Shown here: positions 38,372 to 48,573 of the stretch, one piece after another
Numbering within the stretch: the first letter of the stretch is position 1
Layout: each line of letters starts with the position of its first letter
From: Citrobacter youngae
GTDB taxonomy: Bacteria; Pseudomonadota; Gammaproteobacteria; Enterobacterales; Enterobacteriaceae
Assembly: GCF_003818115.1 (NCBI RefSeq)
Contig: NZ_RPOI01000016.1
Location: forward strand, 372,001 to 436,000
Reading direction: 5' to 3'
DNA: 64,000 nt
Program-made: the position numbers and the translations under genes
Notes under the pieces: generated by a model
The model's input: the letters and a program-made list of their open reading frames with translations, nothing else
Told to the model about the DNA's origin: nothing
Databases searched by the model: none

Positions 38372-40306
38372 TTAAGACGATTTACGTACGCGCAAATACC
38401 ATTCGCACAGTAAACGTACCTGTTTACGCGTATAGCCTTTTTCCATCATACGGTCGACAAAATCGTCGTGCTTTTTCTGCTCGTCAGTCGAGGTTTTAGC
38501 GTTAAACGAAATGACCGGCAGCAACTCTTCGGTATTCGAGAACATTTTCTTCTCAATAACCGTGCGCAGTTTTTCGTAACTGGTCCAGTTTGGATTGCGA
38601 CCGCTGTTATTCGCTCTGGCACGCAGAACAAAGTTGACGATCTCGTTACGGAAATCTTTCGGGTTGCTGATACCCGCCGGCTTTTCAATTTTCTCCAGTT
38701 CTGAGTTCAGTGACTCGCGATCAAACAGCTGACCGGTATCTGGATCGCGATACTCCTGATCCTGAATCCAGAAATCCGCATAAGTGACATAACGGTCGAA
38801 AATGTTCTGTCCGTATTCGGAATAGGATTCGAGATAAGCTGTCTGGATCTCCTTGCCGATGAATTCAGCATATTTCGGGATCAGATAGCCTTTCAGGAAC
38901 TCAAGATAACGCTCAGCTTGCTCCTGCGGGAACTGTTCACGCTCGATTTGCTGCTCCAGTACGTAGAACAGATGAACCGGGTTAGCTGCCACTTCGGCAT
39001 GGTCAAAGTTAAAGACGCGAGAGAGGATCTTAAACGCGAAACGCGTGGACAGACCGTTCATTCCCTCATCAACCCCGGCGTAATCCCGATACTCCTGATA
39101 GGATTTCGCTTTTGGATCGGTATCTTTCAGGCTTTCGCCATCGTAAACGCGCATCTTCGAGTAAATGCTCGAGTTCTCAGGTTCTTTCAGGCGAGAAAGA
39201 ATGGTAAAGCGAGAGAGCGTTTCCAACGTGCCCGGTGCGCAAGGCGCATGGGTCAGCTCACTGTGGTTAAGCAGTTTTTCGTAAATTTTGATCTCTTCAG
39301 AGATCCGCAGGCAATAAGGCACTTTGACGATGTAAACACGGTCAAGGAACGCCTCATTGTTTTTGTTATTACGGAACGTTACCCATTCAGATTCGTTCGA
39401 GTGGGCAAGAATAATCCCGTTAAACGGCAGGGCGGAGATACCTTCTGTCCCGTTGTAGTTTCCTTCTTGGGTGGCGGTCAGCAGAGGATGCAGCACTTTA
39501 ATCGGTGCTTTAAACATCTCAACGAACTCCATAATCCCCTGGTTTGAGCGGCATAGTGCGCCCGAATAACCGTAGGCATCAGGATCGTTCTGGGCGTGGT
39601 GTTCGAGTTTACGAATATCCACTTTCCCGACCAGCGCAGAAATATCCTGGTTGTTTTCATCACCAGGCTCCGTTTTAGCGATGGCGATTTGCTCGAGAAT
39701 AGACGGCCAGACTTTGACGACGCGGAATTTAGTGATGTCCCCGCCGAAATCATGCAAACGCTTCGCAGCCCACGGCGACATGATTGTACCGAGATAGCGA
39801 CGCGGGACCCCATACTCTTTTTCCAGGATCTGTGCATCTTCCTGCGGATTAAACAGGCATAACGGATGATCGTTAACCGGGCTACGTTCACCATTGGCGC
39901 TGAGGACATAAATGGGCACTCTTTGCATCAGCGATTTCAGTCGCTCTGCAAGCGATGATTTCCCGCCTCCCACAGGCCCCAGCAGATAGAGGATCTGCTT
40001 CTTCTCTTCCAGCCCCTGAGCCGCATGTTTCAGATAAGAAACAATCTGTTCAATCGCGTCTTCCATGCCGTAAAACTCTTCAAAAGCGGGATAACGTGCA
40101 ATCACCCGATTCGAAAAGAGTCGAGAAAGTCGAGGTTCGTGGGCAGTGTCAACCATGACAGGCTCACCAATAGCCATTAATAGCCGCTCTGCCGCGTTGG
40201 CATAAGCACTGCGATCTTGCCGACAAGTGGTAAGAAACTCCTGCAGCGTGAACTCTTCGTCCTTGGCAGCTTCATAACGCTGGCGATAGTGATCGAATAT
40301 ATTCAT
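38372..40306 (-). CDS. yeaG: YeaG, PrkA-family serine/threonine protein kinase
   Basis: 644 aa, the E. coli length. The N-terminal AAA+ module has Walker A GPVGGGKSSLAERLK (about 109-123), and a C-terminal PrkA kinase domain follows. In E. coli YeaG is needed for adaptation to sustained nitrogen starvation. It heads the yeaG-yeaH operon behind a sigma-54-type promoter. Confidence 0.96.
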   Translation of the reverse strand: MNIFDHYRQRYEAAKDEEFTLQEFLTTCRQDRSAYANAAERLLMAIGEPVMVDTAHEPRLSRLFSNRVIARYPAFEEFYGMEDAIEQIVSYLKHAAQGLEEKKQILYLLGPVGGGKSSLAERLKSLMQRVPIYVLSANGERSPVNDHPLCLFNPQEDAQILEKEYGVPRRYLGTIMSPWAAKRLHDFGGDITKFRVVKVWPSILEQIAIAKTEPGDENNQDISALVGKVDIRKLEHHAQNDPDAYGYSGALCRSNQGIMEFVEMFKAPIKVLHPLLTATQEGNYNGTEGISALPFNGIILAHSNESEWVTFRNNKNNEAFLDRVYIVKVPYCLRISEEIKIYEKLLNHSELTHAPCAPGTLETLSRFTILSRLKEPENSSIYSKMRVYDGESLKDTDPKAKSYQEYRDYAGVDEGMNGLSTRFAFKILSRVFNFDHAEVAANPVHLFYVLEQQIEREQFPQEQAERYLEFLKGYLIPKYAEFIGKEIQTAYLESYSEYGQNIFDRYVTYADFWIQDQEYRDPDTGQLFDRESLNSELEKIEKPAGISNPKDFRNEIVNFVLRARANNSGRNPNWTSYEKLRTVIEKKMFSNTEELLPVISFNAKTSTDEQKKHDDFVDRMMEKGYTRKQVRLLCEWYLRVRKSS

Positions 40307-40408
40307 GGTATGCCGTCCTTTCGTTTTTTAGCACATGTTAAGAGCCGTTCATATGAATAGTAGAGGCCCCTGAAGAGGTAAACTGAACGACGTCGCTGCT
40401 GAAGAAAT

Positions 40409-40425
40409 AAGCAACTCTCATGCCA
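40409..40425 (-). promoter_or_regulatory. Sigma-54 promoter of yeaG-yeaH
   Basis: On the minus strand: TGGCAT-GAGAG-TTGCTT, with GG and GC 10 bases apart, a nearly perfect -24/-12 element about 100 bases before the yeaG start. It agrees with the known NtrC/RpoN control of yeaG in E. coli. I could not fix NtrC sites by eye in the 300 bases upstream. The remaining 40430-40739 holds no gene and must carry the mipA promoter. Confidence 0.85.
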
Positions 40426-40739
40426 TTTCGATGGTCAGGAGATCAACGTATTCGGTGATACACCTTCTAAATTTAAGCGTAGATGGCATTTGCAAAACTT
40501 GCCTGTACGCGCAAATGAATTTCAATGGCATATCAATAACTCATCAGCAAAAAAAGCACATGTTATGTAAAGAAATGGGGCTGAATTCATGTGGTGTTCA
40601 CCGTACTGCAAGCAAAATGTCATCACTCGTTGAGAAATTAGGGGGTTACATTGGGCAGGTAATACGTAAAATAGTTGGGCTGAAGCGTATTGGCGGTTAC
40701 ACTTTCGTCGCTAAACATTTGAATAAGGAATTATGGATT

Positions 40740-41486
40740 GTGACCAAACTCAAACTTCTGGCACTTGGCGTGCTTATTGCCACGTCCGCGAGCGTCGCGC
40801 AAGCAGAAAGCAACCTGACGCTGGGCGCAGGCGTTGGTGTGGTTGAACACCCTTACAAAAACTACGATAGTGACGTTTACCCGGTCCCTGTTGTGACCTA
40901 TGAAAGCGACAACTTCTGGTTCCGTGGTCTGGGCGGCGGTTACTACCTGTGGAATGACAATACAGATAAATTATCTGTGATGGCGTACTGGTCGCCACTG
41001 TACTTCAAGCCGGGCGACAGCGACGATAGCCGTCTGCGCAATCTCGATAAGCGCAAGAGCACCATGATGGCCGGGCTTTCTTACGTGCATAACACACAAT
41101 ATGGTTTCCTGCGTACCAGCCTCGCGGGAGACGCACTGGATAACAGTAATGGTATCGTATGGGATCTGGCATGGCTGTACCGTTATACCAACGGGGGCCT
41201 GACGCTGACACCGGGGATTGGTGTTGAGTGGAACAGTGAAAACCAGAACCAGTACTACTACGGTGTATCGCGCCACGAATCGTCCCGCAGTGGTTTACGC
41301 AGCTACGATCCTGAAAGCAGCTGGAATCCGTACCTTGAACTCAGCGCCAACTATAATTTCTTAGGCGACTGGAGCGTGTACGGTACTGCGCGTTACACCC
41401 GTTTGTCTGATGAAGTGACAGACAGCCCGATGGTAGACAAATCCTGGACGGGTCTGATCTCAACGGGTATCACCTATAAGTTCTGA
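40740..41486 (+). CDS. mipA: MipA/OmpV-family outer-membrane protein
   Basis: In E. coli MipA is a scaffold protein binding MltA and PBP1B. The GTG at 40740 gives 248 aa, the E. coli length, with AAGGAA 9 bases upstream; the frame is open for 300 bases further up without family similarity. A signal peptide MTKLKLLALGVLIATSASVAQA is followed by a barrel ending TGLISTGITYKF (C-terminal Phe). Monocistronic with its own terminator. Confidence 0.94.
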   Translation: MTKLKLLALGVLIATSASVAQAESNLTLGAGVGVVEHPYKNYDSDVYPVPVVTYESDNFWFRGLGGGYYLWNDNTDKLSVMAYWSPLYFKPGDSDDSRLRNLDKRKSTMMAGLSYVHNTQYGFLRTSLAGDALDNSNGIVWDLAWLYRYTNGGLTLTPGIGVEWNSENQNQYYYGVSRHESSRSGLRSYDPESSWNPYLELSANYNFLGDWSVYGTARYTRLSDEVTDSPMVDKSWTGLISTGITYKF

Positions 41487-41508
41487 TGCATTTCCAATGC
41501 TGAACATG

Positions 41509-41533
41509 AGCCCGCGTTATGCGGGCTTTTTTA
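41509..41533 (+). terminator. Terminator of mipA
   Basis: AGCCCGC (41509-41515) and GCGGGCT (41521-41527) with a 5-base loop, followed by TTTTTTA. Confidence 0.93.
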
Positions 41534-42065
41534 TGCCTGACGGGAATGAATGTTGATCTCAAGCATGAGAATTCACGATTTCTGCTGATTCTGCCTTATG
41601 CGATGCTGCAACGAATAATTAACGTGTTTTACCTGGTGTAGTTACCAAAAAGGAACGTATTATTTAATTAGTCTGATATCGATTTTCTTACAGCGTAAGA
41701 AATACAGGTGTCGCAGAACCAATCATCGTTAGCGACTAACAAAATCTACTACGGCAATATACTGAAAATGCACTGTTTTGTTATTACTCCTGGATCTCAA
41801 TTAACCTTGCAAAACGTGTTGAAAATATCTGATAACTATTTTTATCGTTTAATTTAACCATGAAAGTCATCTTTCATGTGAAAACTAAAAAACAAAACGT
41901 TTAATTTTATTTTACATTCTTTAGGTAATTATCTGAAAAAATTAAAATTGACATTAAATATTCTATTGCAGATATTACTCAAACTTTGAAAATAGTGAGC
42001 GTAATTCTTTCTTGCAGAAATATAATCTGCGATGAAGGTTTTTGAGAATAAACCTGGTATAGATA
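41534..42065. other. AT-rich gene-free stretch
   Basis: About 530 bp between mipA and the small lipoprotein gene. No open frame, hairpin or known site was seen. Composition is markedly AT-rich, unlike the flanking core genes, suggesting an acquired segment or a silenced (H-NS-type) regulatory region; the last part must hold the promoter for the following pair. Confidence 0.5.
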
Positions 42066-42308
42066 ATGAAAAAATTAATCATGATAGCTGTGATGGGTGG
42101 GGTTCTGGCGGGTTGTTCTACCGAGGCCTCTCGCATGAATGACTGTGAGAACAAGGGCGTCAGTCGGGATGCATGCTACGTTGTTGAGCAGAATCGTCAG
42201 GCTACAATCAATGCTGCAGCGGAAAAACAGGCTATGGAAAATGCACAGAACCTGTACATCACAAATGACTGTAATTCCAGCCATCATCATAATCACAATA
42301 AATATTAA
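42066..42308 (+). CDS. Small lipoprotein with His-rich tail, unrecognised
   Basis: 80 aa. A signal peptide with the lipobox LAGC makes Cys17 the acylated residue; Ser follows, so the outer membrane is the expected place. The mature part has two Cys pairs (NDCENKGVSRDAC, NDC) and ends in SSHHHNHNKY, which could bind metal. The middle is Ala/Gln/Asn-rich and probably helical. Ten bases separate it from the next small exported protein gene, so they are probably one operon. I do not recognise the family. Confidence 0.7.
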   Translation: MKKLIMIAVMGGVLAGCSTEASRMNDCENKGVSRDACYVVEQNRQATINAAAEKQAMENAQNLYITNDCNSSHHHNHNKY

Positions 42309-42318
42309 GGTTTTACTC

Positions 42319-42669
42319 ATGAATAAATTAATTATTACCGCTGCGCTGGTGGCATCAACTGTTGTCCCTGCTCATGCTATTAGCGAGGCTTACCGTCGTC
42401 AGTTGCAACATGATCATAAAACCATGGTTAGTGAAGCGAATGTTCCGGTTAACGCCAGTATGGTAAAATCTATACATGTGAATAAACTGGGGGTTGATTT
42501 TAAACGTGGTACCGATGGCATTGCCTACATTAATGGTAGCCCGGCAGCCAATGATGAAAATAATGCAGATGCGCAAACTTACAGTGCAGGCCTGACTTCG
42601 GTTATTGTGTATAAGAACGGAAAAATAAACGCCATGAAAGAAGGTAAATATTTAGGCCGTTTAAAATAA
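42319..42669 (+). CDS. Small periplasmic protein, unrecognised
   Basis: 116 aa from the ATG at 42319 (AAGG 8 bases before); the frame is open upstream within the lipoprotein gene but those codons are not used. The signal peptide ends at AHA. The mature protein (SEAYRRQLQHDHKTMV...) has no Cys and no membrane span, and ends in a short beta-like segment (GLTSVIVYKNGKINAMKEGKYLGRLK). It is paired with the preceding lipoprotein gene. Function unknown. Confidence 0.7.
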   Translation: MNKLIITAALVASTVVPAHAISEAYRRQLQHDHKTMVSEANVPVNASMVKSIHVNKLGVDFKRGTDGIAYINGSPAANDENNADAQTYSAGLTSVIVYKNGKINAMKEGKYLGRLK

Positions 42670-42701
42670 TCTCTGTACAGCTAACAAGTTATCTGTCTGA
42701 G

Positions 42702-42732
42702 CCCGGAAATAAATACTGTTCCCGGGTTTTTT
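42702..42732 (+). terminator. Terminator after the two small exported-protein genes
   Basis: A CCCGG/CCGGG stem (42702-42706 with 42722-42726) with a 15-base AT-rich loop and TTTTTTA following. Confidence 0.75.
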
Positions 42733-42846
42733 ATTGTGTCTGATTAACGACGAGCCCTCCAAACGAGGATGGTGCAATTTGTGCACCATCACAGGACACA
42801 TCACCCATGTTTTGCTTTACTGTGGTGCATGTGCTCAGGGGGAACT

Positions 42847-43701
42847 ATGACAGTAAAACAAGTGATGTTTACAAAACAGGTATCACTTCCTGCTATTGGG
42901 CAGGGAACATGGAACATGGGGGAGAACCCCTGCCGTCGTCGTGATGAAGTCTCGACGTTGCAGGCTGGCCTGGATCTGGGGCTGCGTCTGATTGATACGG
43001 CAGAAATGTATGCTGATGGTGCAGCAGAAGAGATTGTTGGCGAAGCCTTAGCGGGACGGCGCGATGGTGCATTTTTGGTTTCAAAAGTTTATCCGTGGAA
43101 TGCCGGAGGCCAGAAAGCGATTGCTGCCTGTGAAGGCAGTCTGCGCCGGCTGAAAACCGACTATCTGGATCTCTATTTGCTGCACTGGACGGGGGACTTT
43201 ACTTATGAAGAAACCGTCAGCGCCATGGAAAAACTCATCGCTCAGGGGAAAATTCGTCGGTGGGGTGTTTCGAATCTCGATTATGACGAGATGCAGGCGC
43301 TATGGCAGGTTGCAGGTGGACGACAATGCGCCACTAACCAGGTGCTATATCATTTAGCGTCGCGCGGCATTGAATATGACTTGCTGCCGTGGTGTCAGCA
43401 GCAGCAGATGCCGGTCATGGCATACAGTCCGCTGGCCCAGGCGGGACGGTTGCGCCGTGGTCTGCTCACTCATTCGGTGATTAGCGACATTGCACGTGCA
43501 CACGATGCCAGTACCGCCCAGATCTTGCTGGCGTGGGTTATTCGTCAACCGGGCGTGATCGCGATTCCAAAAGCGGCAAGCGTAGCGCATGTCGAACAAA
43601 ATGCCGCCGCGCTGAATATCACGCTCTCGGTTGATGAACTGAAGTTGTTAGATGAGGCATATCCGGCGCCAAAAGGTAAAACGGCGCTGGATATGGCCTG
43701 A
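42847..43701 (+). CDS. yeaE: Aldo/keto reductase YeaE (methylglyoxal reductase)
   Basis: The start at 42847 (MTVKQVMFTKQVSLP, after GGGGGAACT) gives 284 aa, the E. coli length. NADPH-dependent AKR fold with catalytic Asp and Tyr in LIDTAEMYADG, Lys in FLVSKVYPWNAGG and His in YLLHWTGDF. In E. coli YeaE reduces methylglyoxal and other aldehydes. Followed by a BIME and the convergent yeaD. Confidence 0.95.
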   Translation: MTVKQVMFTKQVSLPAIGQGTWNMGENPCRRRDEVSTLQAGLDLGLRLIDTAEMYADGAAEEIVGEALAGRRDGAFLVSKVYPWNAGGQKAIAACEGSLRRLKTDYLDLYLLHWTGDFTYEETVSAMEKLIAQGKIRRWGVSNLDYDEMQALWQVAGGRQCATNQVLYHLASRGIEYDLLPWCQQQQMPVMAYSPLAQAGRLRRGLLTHSVISDIARAHDASTAQILLAWVIRQPGVIAIPKAASVAHVEQNAAALNITLSVDELKLLDEAYPAPKGKTALDMA

Positions 43702-43704
43702 TTT

Positions 43705-43781
43705 GCCTGATGGCGCTGCGCTTATCAGGCCTACGGCTACGAGCGGTTTGTAGGCCGGATAAGGCGTCAGCCGCATCCGGC
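43705..43781. repeat. BIME: two REP units between yeaE and yeaD
   Basis: GCCTGATGGCGC...ATCAGGCCTAC (43705-43734) and GTAGGCCGGATAAGGCG...CATCCGGC (43750-43781) face each other between two convergent genes. Confidence 0.9.
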
Positions 43782-43799
43782 ATGATGCGCAGAGTTGTC

Positions 43800-44684
43800 T
43801 TAGCGTTTAGCCACACGAATAGTCTGCGCGAGGCGAGATGGTTTTTCTTCGGTGGTTTTCTGCGGAGCGGTCGCGTAAGCCGTTTCTACACAAACAAACG
43901 TTTTGTAACCGTCATCCGGCATGTCGCCCATGCTAATGGACAGCGCCGGACCCGGGTTCCAGCCGACAACGTTCAGATGGTGGTGGTGCACGACATCGAT
44001 ATTGCGATTCAACGCATCATCATGAATCACGCTGCACGCTTCCGGATTCAGATAGACACGATCGGTGCGGTCCGGGAAGGTCTGAATGCCGTCAGCCAGC
44101 ACATCTTCTTTCGCATCGTTCACTTTATCGATCAGGCGATCGCCAAGACCACTGACTTTCACTGCGGCAATATCACCCACGTTGAAGTAGGTATGCAGTG
44201 CGGAGGTGGTTTCAAACTCACCGTGGGCTTCCAGTTCGATTTCACAGGTAGCACCGACCTTAAAGCGGGCAAGCAGGGTAAAGTCGTGTGGCCATAGCTG
44301 ACGCGTTTCAGCGTTGCTCTGCAGTTCAAACGTCAACACCACGCCATTGTCGTCTTCGTTATGCGCTTTCAGCGTCCATGGCAGGTTACGGGCAAAACCA
44401 TGCGAAGGCAAACCCTGTTGAGCCGCCGGGCCAAACCACGGCCAGCAAATGGGGACGCCGCCACGCAGCGCTACGCCTGTTTTGAACGGGGTATTGTTAC
44501 TGAGCCACAGGACTTCCTCTTCGCCGTTTGGTTTCCAGGAAAGAAGATGTGCGCCCTGTAGCGCGAAAGAAGCTTTAACCTGTGGGTGATCGATAACAAG
44601 AACCTCAAGTTCATCAAGCTGACGGCGGGAGAGGACAGGGGTAAGCTGTTCAATGACCGGGAGAGCGAAAATTTTGTTAATCAT
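43800..44684 (-). CDS. yeaD: D-hexose-6-phosphate mutarotase YeaD
   Basis: 294 aa, the E. coli length. Aldose-1-epimerase fold interconverting hexose-6-phosphate anomers. Motifs are SWKPNGEEEVLWLSN, GGVPICWPWFG, the catalytic His in ALHTYFNVGDI, and GWNPGPALS. It is downstream of gapA on the same strand but separated by the gapA terminator, as in E. coli. Confidence 0.94.
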   Translation of the reverse strand: MINKIFALPVIEQLTPVLSRRQLDELEVLVIDHPQVKASFALQGAHLLSWKPNGEEEVLWLSNNTPFKTGVALRGGVPICWPWFGPAAQQGLPSHGFARNLPWTLKAHNEDDNGVVLTFELQSNAETRQLWPHDFTLLARFKVGATCEIELEAHGEFETTSALHTYFNVGDIAAVKVSGLGDRLIDKVNDAKEDVLADGIQTFPDRTDRVYLNPEACSVIHDDALNRNIDVVHHHHLNVVGWNPGPALSISMGDMPDDGYKTFVCVETAYATAPQKTTEEKPSRLAQTIRVAKR

Positions 44685-44720
44685 GATGCAATCCTTGGTA
44701 TATAAATATTTTGGTCATAA

Positions 44721-44746
44721 AAAAAGGCGACCGAAGTCGCCTTTTT
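44721..44746 (-). terminator. Terminator of gapA
   Basis: AAAAAGGCGAC (44721-44731) and GTCGCCTTTTT (44736-44746), an 11-bp stem with CGAA loop, followed on the minus strand by a T tract. Confidence 0.95.
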
Positions 44747-44767
44747 GGATCAGATACTCATCTCAAC

Positions 44768-45775
<1,008 letters not shown>

Positions 45776-45967
45776 CTATTTGTTAGTGAATAAAAGGTTG
45801 CCTGTAAAATTACAAAAACCTTACGCAGCGTCAAGCGGAATCGTGTCAATCATTGCGACAAATCAATCTGCTGCCTAAGCTTTGCGCAACTGACTCGCCT
45901 CACTCTTCCTTTGGGCTTGAAACCACATGGGGTCGGCGGCCCGAATTTTAAAGGGCAATTAAGATAA

Positions 45968-45989
45968 AAACGTGATTCTTATCACGAAT
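45968..45989. promoter_or_regulatory. CRP-like site in the gapA-msrB intergenic region
   Basis: CGTGA-TTCTTA-TCACG (45971-45986) with AT-rich flanks, close to the CRP core TGTGA-N6-TCACA. E. coli gapA is CRP-activated. The 340-bp gap 45764-46104 also holds the divergent promoters; no gene is seen in it. Confidence 0.55.
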
Positions 45990-46104
45990 TGCAGGCTGCC
46001 ATTTCGCAAGGATCAAGTTTAGAACAAAAGTTCGCACTCCGGTGTTAATGTTTTGTTAGAATCTGTCTCGCAATGTGAGTTTAGATAAAGTGAGATGTGA
46101 GCAA

Positions 46105-46518
46105 ATGGCTAATCAACCTTCTCCAGAAGAACTGAAAAAAAATTTAACCGAAATGCAGTTCTACGTGACGCAGAATCACGGGACAGAACCGCCATTTACC
46201 GGGCGTTTGCTGCATAACAAGCGTGACGGCATCTACCACTGTCTGATCTGCGACAAACCGCTATTTCGTTCCGAGACAAAATATGACTCTGGCTGCGGCT
46301 GGCCCAGCTTTTACGAGCCCGTCAGTGAAGAGGCTATCCGTTACATAAAAGATACTTCACATGGTATGCAGCGCATTGAAATTCGCTGTGGTAACTGTGA
46401 TGCGCACCTCGGACACGTTTTTCCGGATGGTCCGAAACCTACCGGTGAACGTTACTGCGTTAACTCAGCGTCTTTGAACTTCACCGATGGTGAAAACGGC
46501 GAGCAAACCAAGGGCTAA
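46105..46518 (+). CDS. msrB: Peptide-methionine (R)-S-oxide reductase MsrB
   Basis: The start at 46105 ([11 protein letters not shown]) gives 137 aa, the E. coli length. Repairs methionine-R-sulfoxide. The structural zinc is held by CLICDKP and CGNCDAH, and the catalytic Cys is in [12 protein letters not shown] (about 118). Followed 42 bases later by yeaC on the same strand. Confidence 0.96.
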   Translation: MANQPSPEELKKNLTEMQFYVTQNHGTEPPFTGRLLHNKRDGIYHCLICDKPLFRSETKYDSGCGWPSFYEPVSEEAIRYIKDTSHGMQRIEIRCGNCDAHLGHVFPDGPKPTGERYCVNSASLNFTDGENGEQTKG

Positions 46519-46560
46519 AGAAACGATTCAGCAAATTATTCTACGCAGAGTGGATTTAAC

Positions 46561-46836
46561 ATGAATCTTGATGAGATGATCAACAGCATGACGCCGGAAG
46601 TTTATCAGCGCTTATCGACTGCCGTTGAACTCGGAAAATGGCCGGATGGCGTGGCACTAACGGCAGAACAAAAAGAGAACAGCTTACAGCTGGTGATGTT
46701 ATGGCAAGCGCGAAACAATATTGACGCACAGCATATGACGATCGATACCAATGGTGAGATGGTGATGAAGAGTAAGCAGCAGCTAAAAATGGAATTTGGG
46801 ATTACGCCCGAACCGATTGCGACGTTTAAATCCTGA
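46561..46836 (+). CDS. yeaC: YeaC, DUF1315 protein
   Basis: 91 aa, close to the E. coli length. Begins MNLDEMINSMTPEVYQRL and has the family segment LGKWPDGVALTAEQKENSLQLVMLWQAR. Soluble, function unknown. Probably co-transcribed with msrB. A GGCCCG/CGGGCC hairpin (46844-46869) follows the stop. Confidence 0.93.
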   Translation: MNLDEMINSMTPEVYQRLSTAVELGKWPDGVALTAEQKENSLQLVMLWQARNNIDAQHMTIDTNGEMVMKSKQQLKMEFGITPEPIATFKS

Positions 46837-46880
46837 TTAACCTGGCCCGGCAAACATCGGTGTCGGGCCCGCAGTTGATG

Positions 46881-47225
46881 TTATTTCTTGTTCATCATCG
46901 CCTTCAGATCGGCAAACGGATTGTATTTCGCCTCGCCGACGTCTTTCTGCGCATCTTCCCCCGCCACTACAGTGGAACCATACTGATCCACCTCAGTGTA
47001 TTTCGAATGCTCATGATCGTGACAGTACAGGCACAACATCTCCCAGTTGCTGCCATCTTCCGGGTTATTGGAGTGATCGTGATCGATGTGATGTACCGTC
47101 AGCTCGCGCAAATTTGAATACACGAACTCACGGGAACAACGTCCACAAACCCAGGGGAAGAGCTTTAGCGCCTTTTCCCGGTATCCGACTTCCAGACGGG
47201 CGTAATTTTTAGGGATAAAAGCCAT
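46881..47225 (-). CDS. yajD: YajD, HNH-nuclease family protein
   Basis: 114 aa. HNH core with zinc-binding pairs: CGRC (about 27-30), VHHIDHDHSNNPEDGSNWEMLC (about 44-65), CLYCHDHEH. It closely matches E. coli YajD, which lies at a different place in K-12 (near tsx and nusB), so the gene has moved or this is a second copy. Nuclease activity is expected from the motif but the biological role is unknown. Confidence 0.92.
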   Translation of the reverse strand: MAFIPKNYARLEVGYREKALKLFPWVCGRCSREFVYSNLRELTVHHIDHDHSNNPEDGSNWEMLCLYCHDHEHSKYTEVDQYGSTVVAGEDAQKDVGEAKYNPFADLKAMMNKK

Positions 47226-47319
47226 AAAAGCGCATGCCTCCAGTAGAAAATGAAGAGCTGCGCCAAAGGCTGGCGCAGCAGAATGGGCTAATCATAACCT
47301 ATTGTGTCAGGCGTTGGGA

Positions 47320-48573
47320 TCAGTGTTTGATGCCTAACGAATCGGCTAACTGCTTCGCCAACTGGTTTTGGTCATCTGCACCGTATTCCCAGAACATGGC
47401 ACCTCCCAATCCTTTGCTCTTGATGTAGTCAGCCTTGATCGCTACCGAGCGCGGGTTTTCATAAGAGAGGGCAAAAAGTGCTTTTCCATCTGCAGACTGC
47501 ACCGAGAGCCACGGCACTTTTGCTTCATCATCCCAATGTTGGCTAAAGCGTTTTTGCGGATCGTTGATCAACTTCGCCACAATATCGTTGTACTTCACAT
47601 AGGTATCTTTGCTCAGATCGACGCCCAGTGATTTGAACAACTCAATTTGCGCAGGCTCGAAATAGGGCTGGGTAACAGGATTTTTCTGCGCGTCAGGTTT
47701 GCTCCAGTCAATACCTGGCTCAACGGCGCGTTTTGGTACGCGTCCATAAAAACCGATGCCCAGGTTCATCTGACTCGCTTTTAGACCAGCGGCAAGGTAG
47801 TTGTCGACGACAAAATTGGCGCTGTACCTATCCGCTGCGGCGACCGTTGGCCACTGTGTCGAATCGTACAGATTCGAGTTGAAATACTGAGTACCGTAGG
47901 CCATGTCATAGGTCATCAGGTTGATGTAATCGAGCGATGGCGCAATGGCTTTCACATCCACCCAGCTTTTCGGACTTTCCGCATTCGCACCCACGGCGAT
48001 GGTTAGCAGTTTTTTATGACCCAACGCGGCACGCAGCTCTGTTAACAGCGCGGTAAAGTTCGCGCGGTCGGCTGGCTGGCTTTCAACCAGTCCCCAGGCG
48101 CCGTTGACCGGATATTCCCAGTCAAGGTCGATGCCATCCAGTCCATATTTCGCAATTATCTCCTGCGCAGACTGAATAAACACCGCGCGCGATTCTTTCG
48201 TTGCGGCAGCCCCAGAGAATCCGCGTGCGCCCCAGCCGCCGACGGAAAGCAGAACTTTCAGGTTCGGATTCTGTTTACGCAGCTGTGGAATTTTCAGCAA
48301 ATCATCCTGCACTTTCTGTGAAAGCCAAATTTGATGGAGCTTGCTGGCATCTTTTAAGGCGTCATTGGTCTCGTCTTTTTCATTGTTATAGACAAGGCCA
48401 AATGAATAGTTGAGATGGGTTATCTGGCGAACATCCAGTTTATTGATATCGCCACCAGGACCCGCGGTGACGTCACCACCGCCATTGAAGTAGCCAACAG
48501 ACATCAGCGAACTGGCGGAAACAACGCTCGCGCAGAGCAGGGGTAATGCTGCCAACAAAGGCAAAAGTTTCAT
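47320..48573 (-). CDS. Exported glycoside hydrolase family 18 chitinase
   Basis: The start at 48573 gives 417 aa with a signal peptide MKLLPLLAALPLLCASVVSA. A single GH18 TIM barrel follows: LLSVGGWGARGFSG (about 117-130) and the catalytic signature DGIDLDWEYP (Glu at about 162), with the substrate motifs MTYDMAYG and GGAMFWEYG. No chitin-binding or fibronectin domain is seen. Action on chitin or related N-acetylglucosamine polymers is inferred from the family. Not present between yeaC and ydjL in E. coli K-12. It stands alone, divergent from ydjL. Confidence 0.9.
   Translation of the reverse strand: MKLLPLLAALPLLCASVVSASSLMSVGYFNGGGDVTAGPGGDINKLDVRQITHLNYSFGLVYNNEKDETNDALKDASKLHQIWLSQKVQDDLLKIPQLRKQNPNLKVLLSVGGWGARGFSGAAATKESRAVFIQSAQEIIAKYGLDGIDLDWEYPVNGAWGLVESQPADRANFTALLTELRAALGHKKLLTIAVGANAESPKSWVDVKAIAPSLDYINLMTYDMAYGTQYFNSNLYDSTQWPTVAAADRYSANFVVDNYLAAGLKASQMNLGIGFYGRVPKRAVEPGIDWSKPDAQKNPVTQPYFEPAQIELFKSLGVDLSKDTYVKYNDIVAKLINDPQKRFSQHWDDEAKVPWLSVQSADGKALFALSYENPRSVAIKADYIKSKGLGGAMFWEYGADDQNQLAKQLADSLGIKH

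Noticed and set aside
38918-39547. 209-codon open frame opposite yeaG
   Set aside because: Antisense shadow within a gene that matches E. coli YeaG over its full length.
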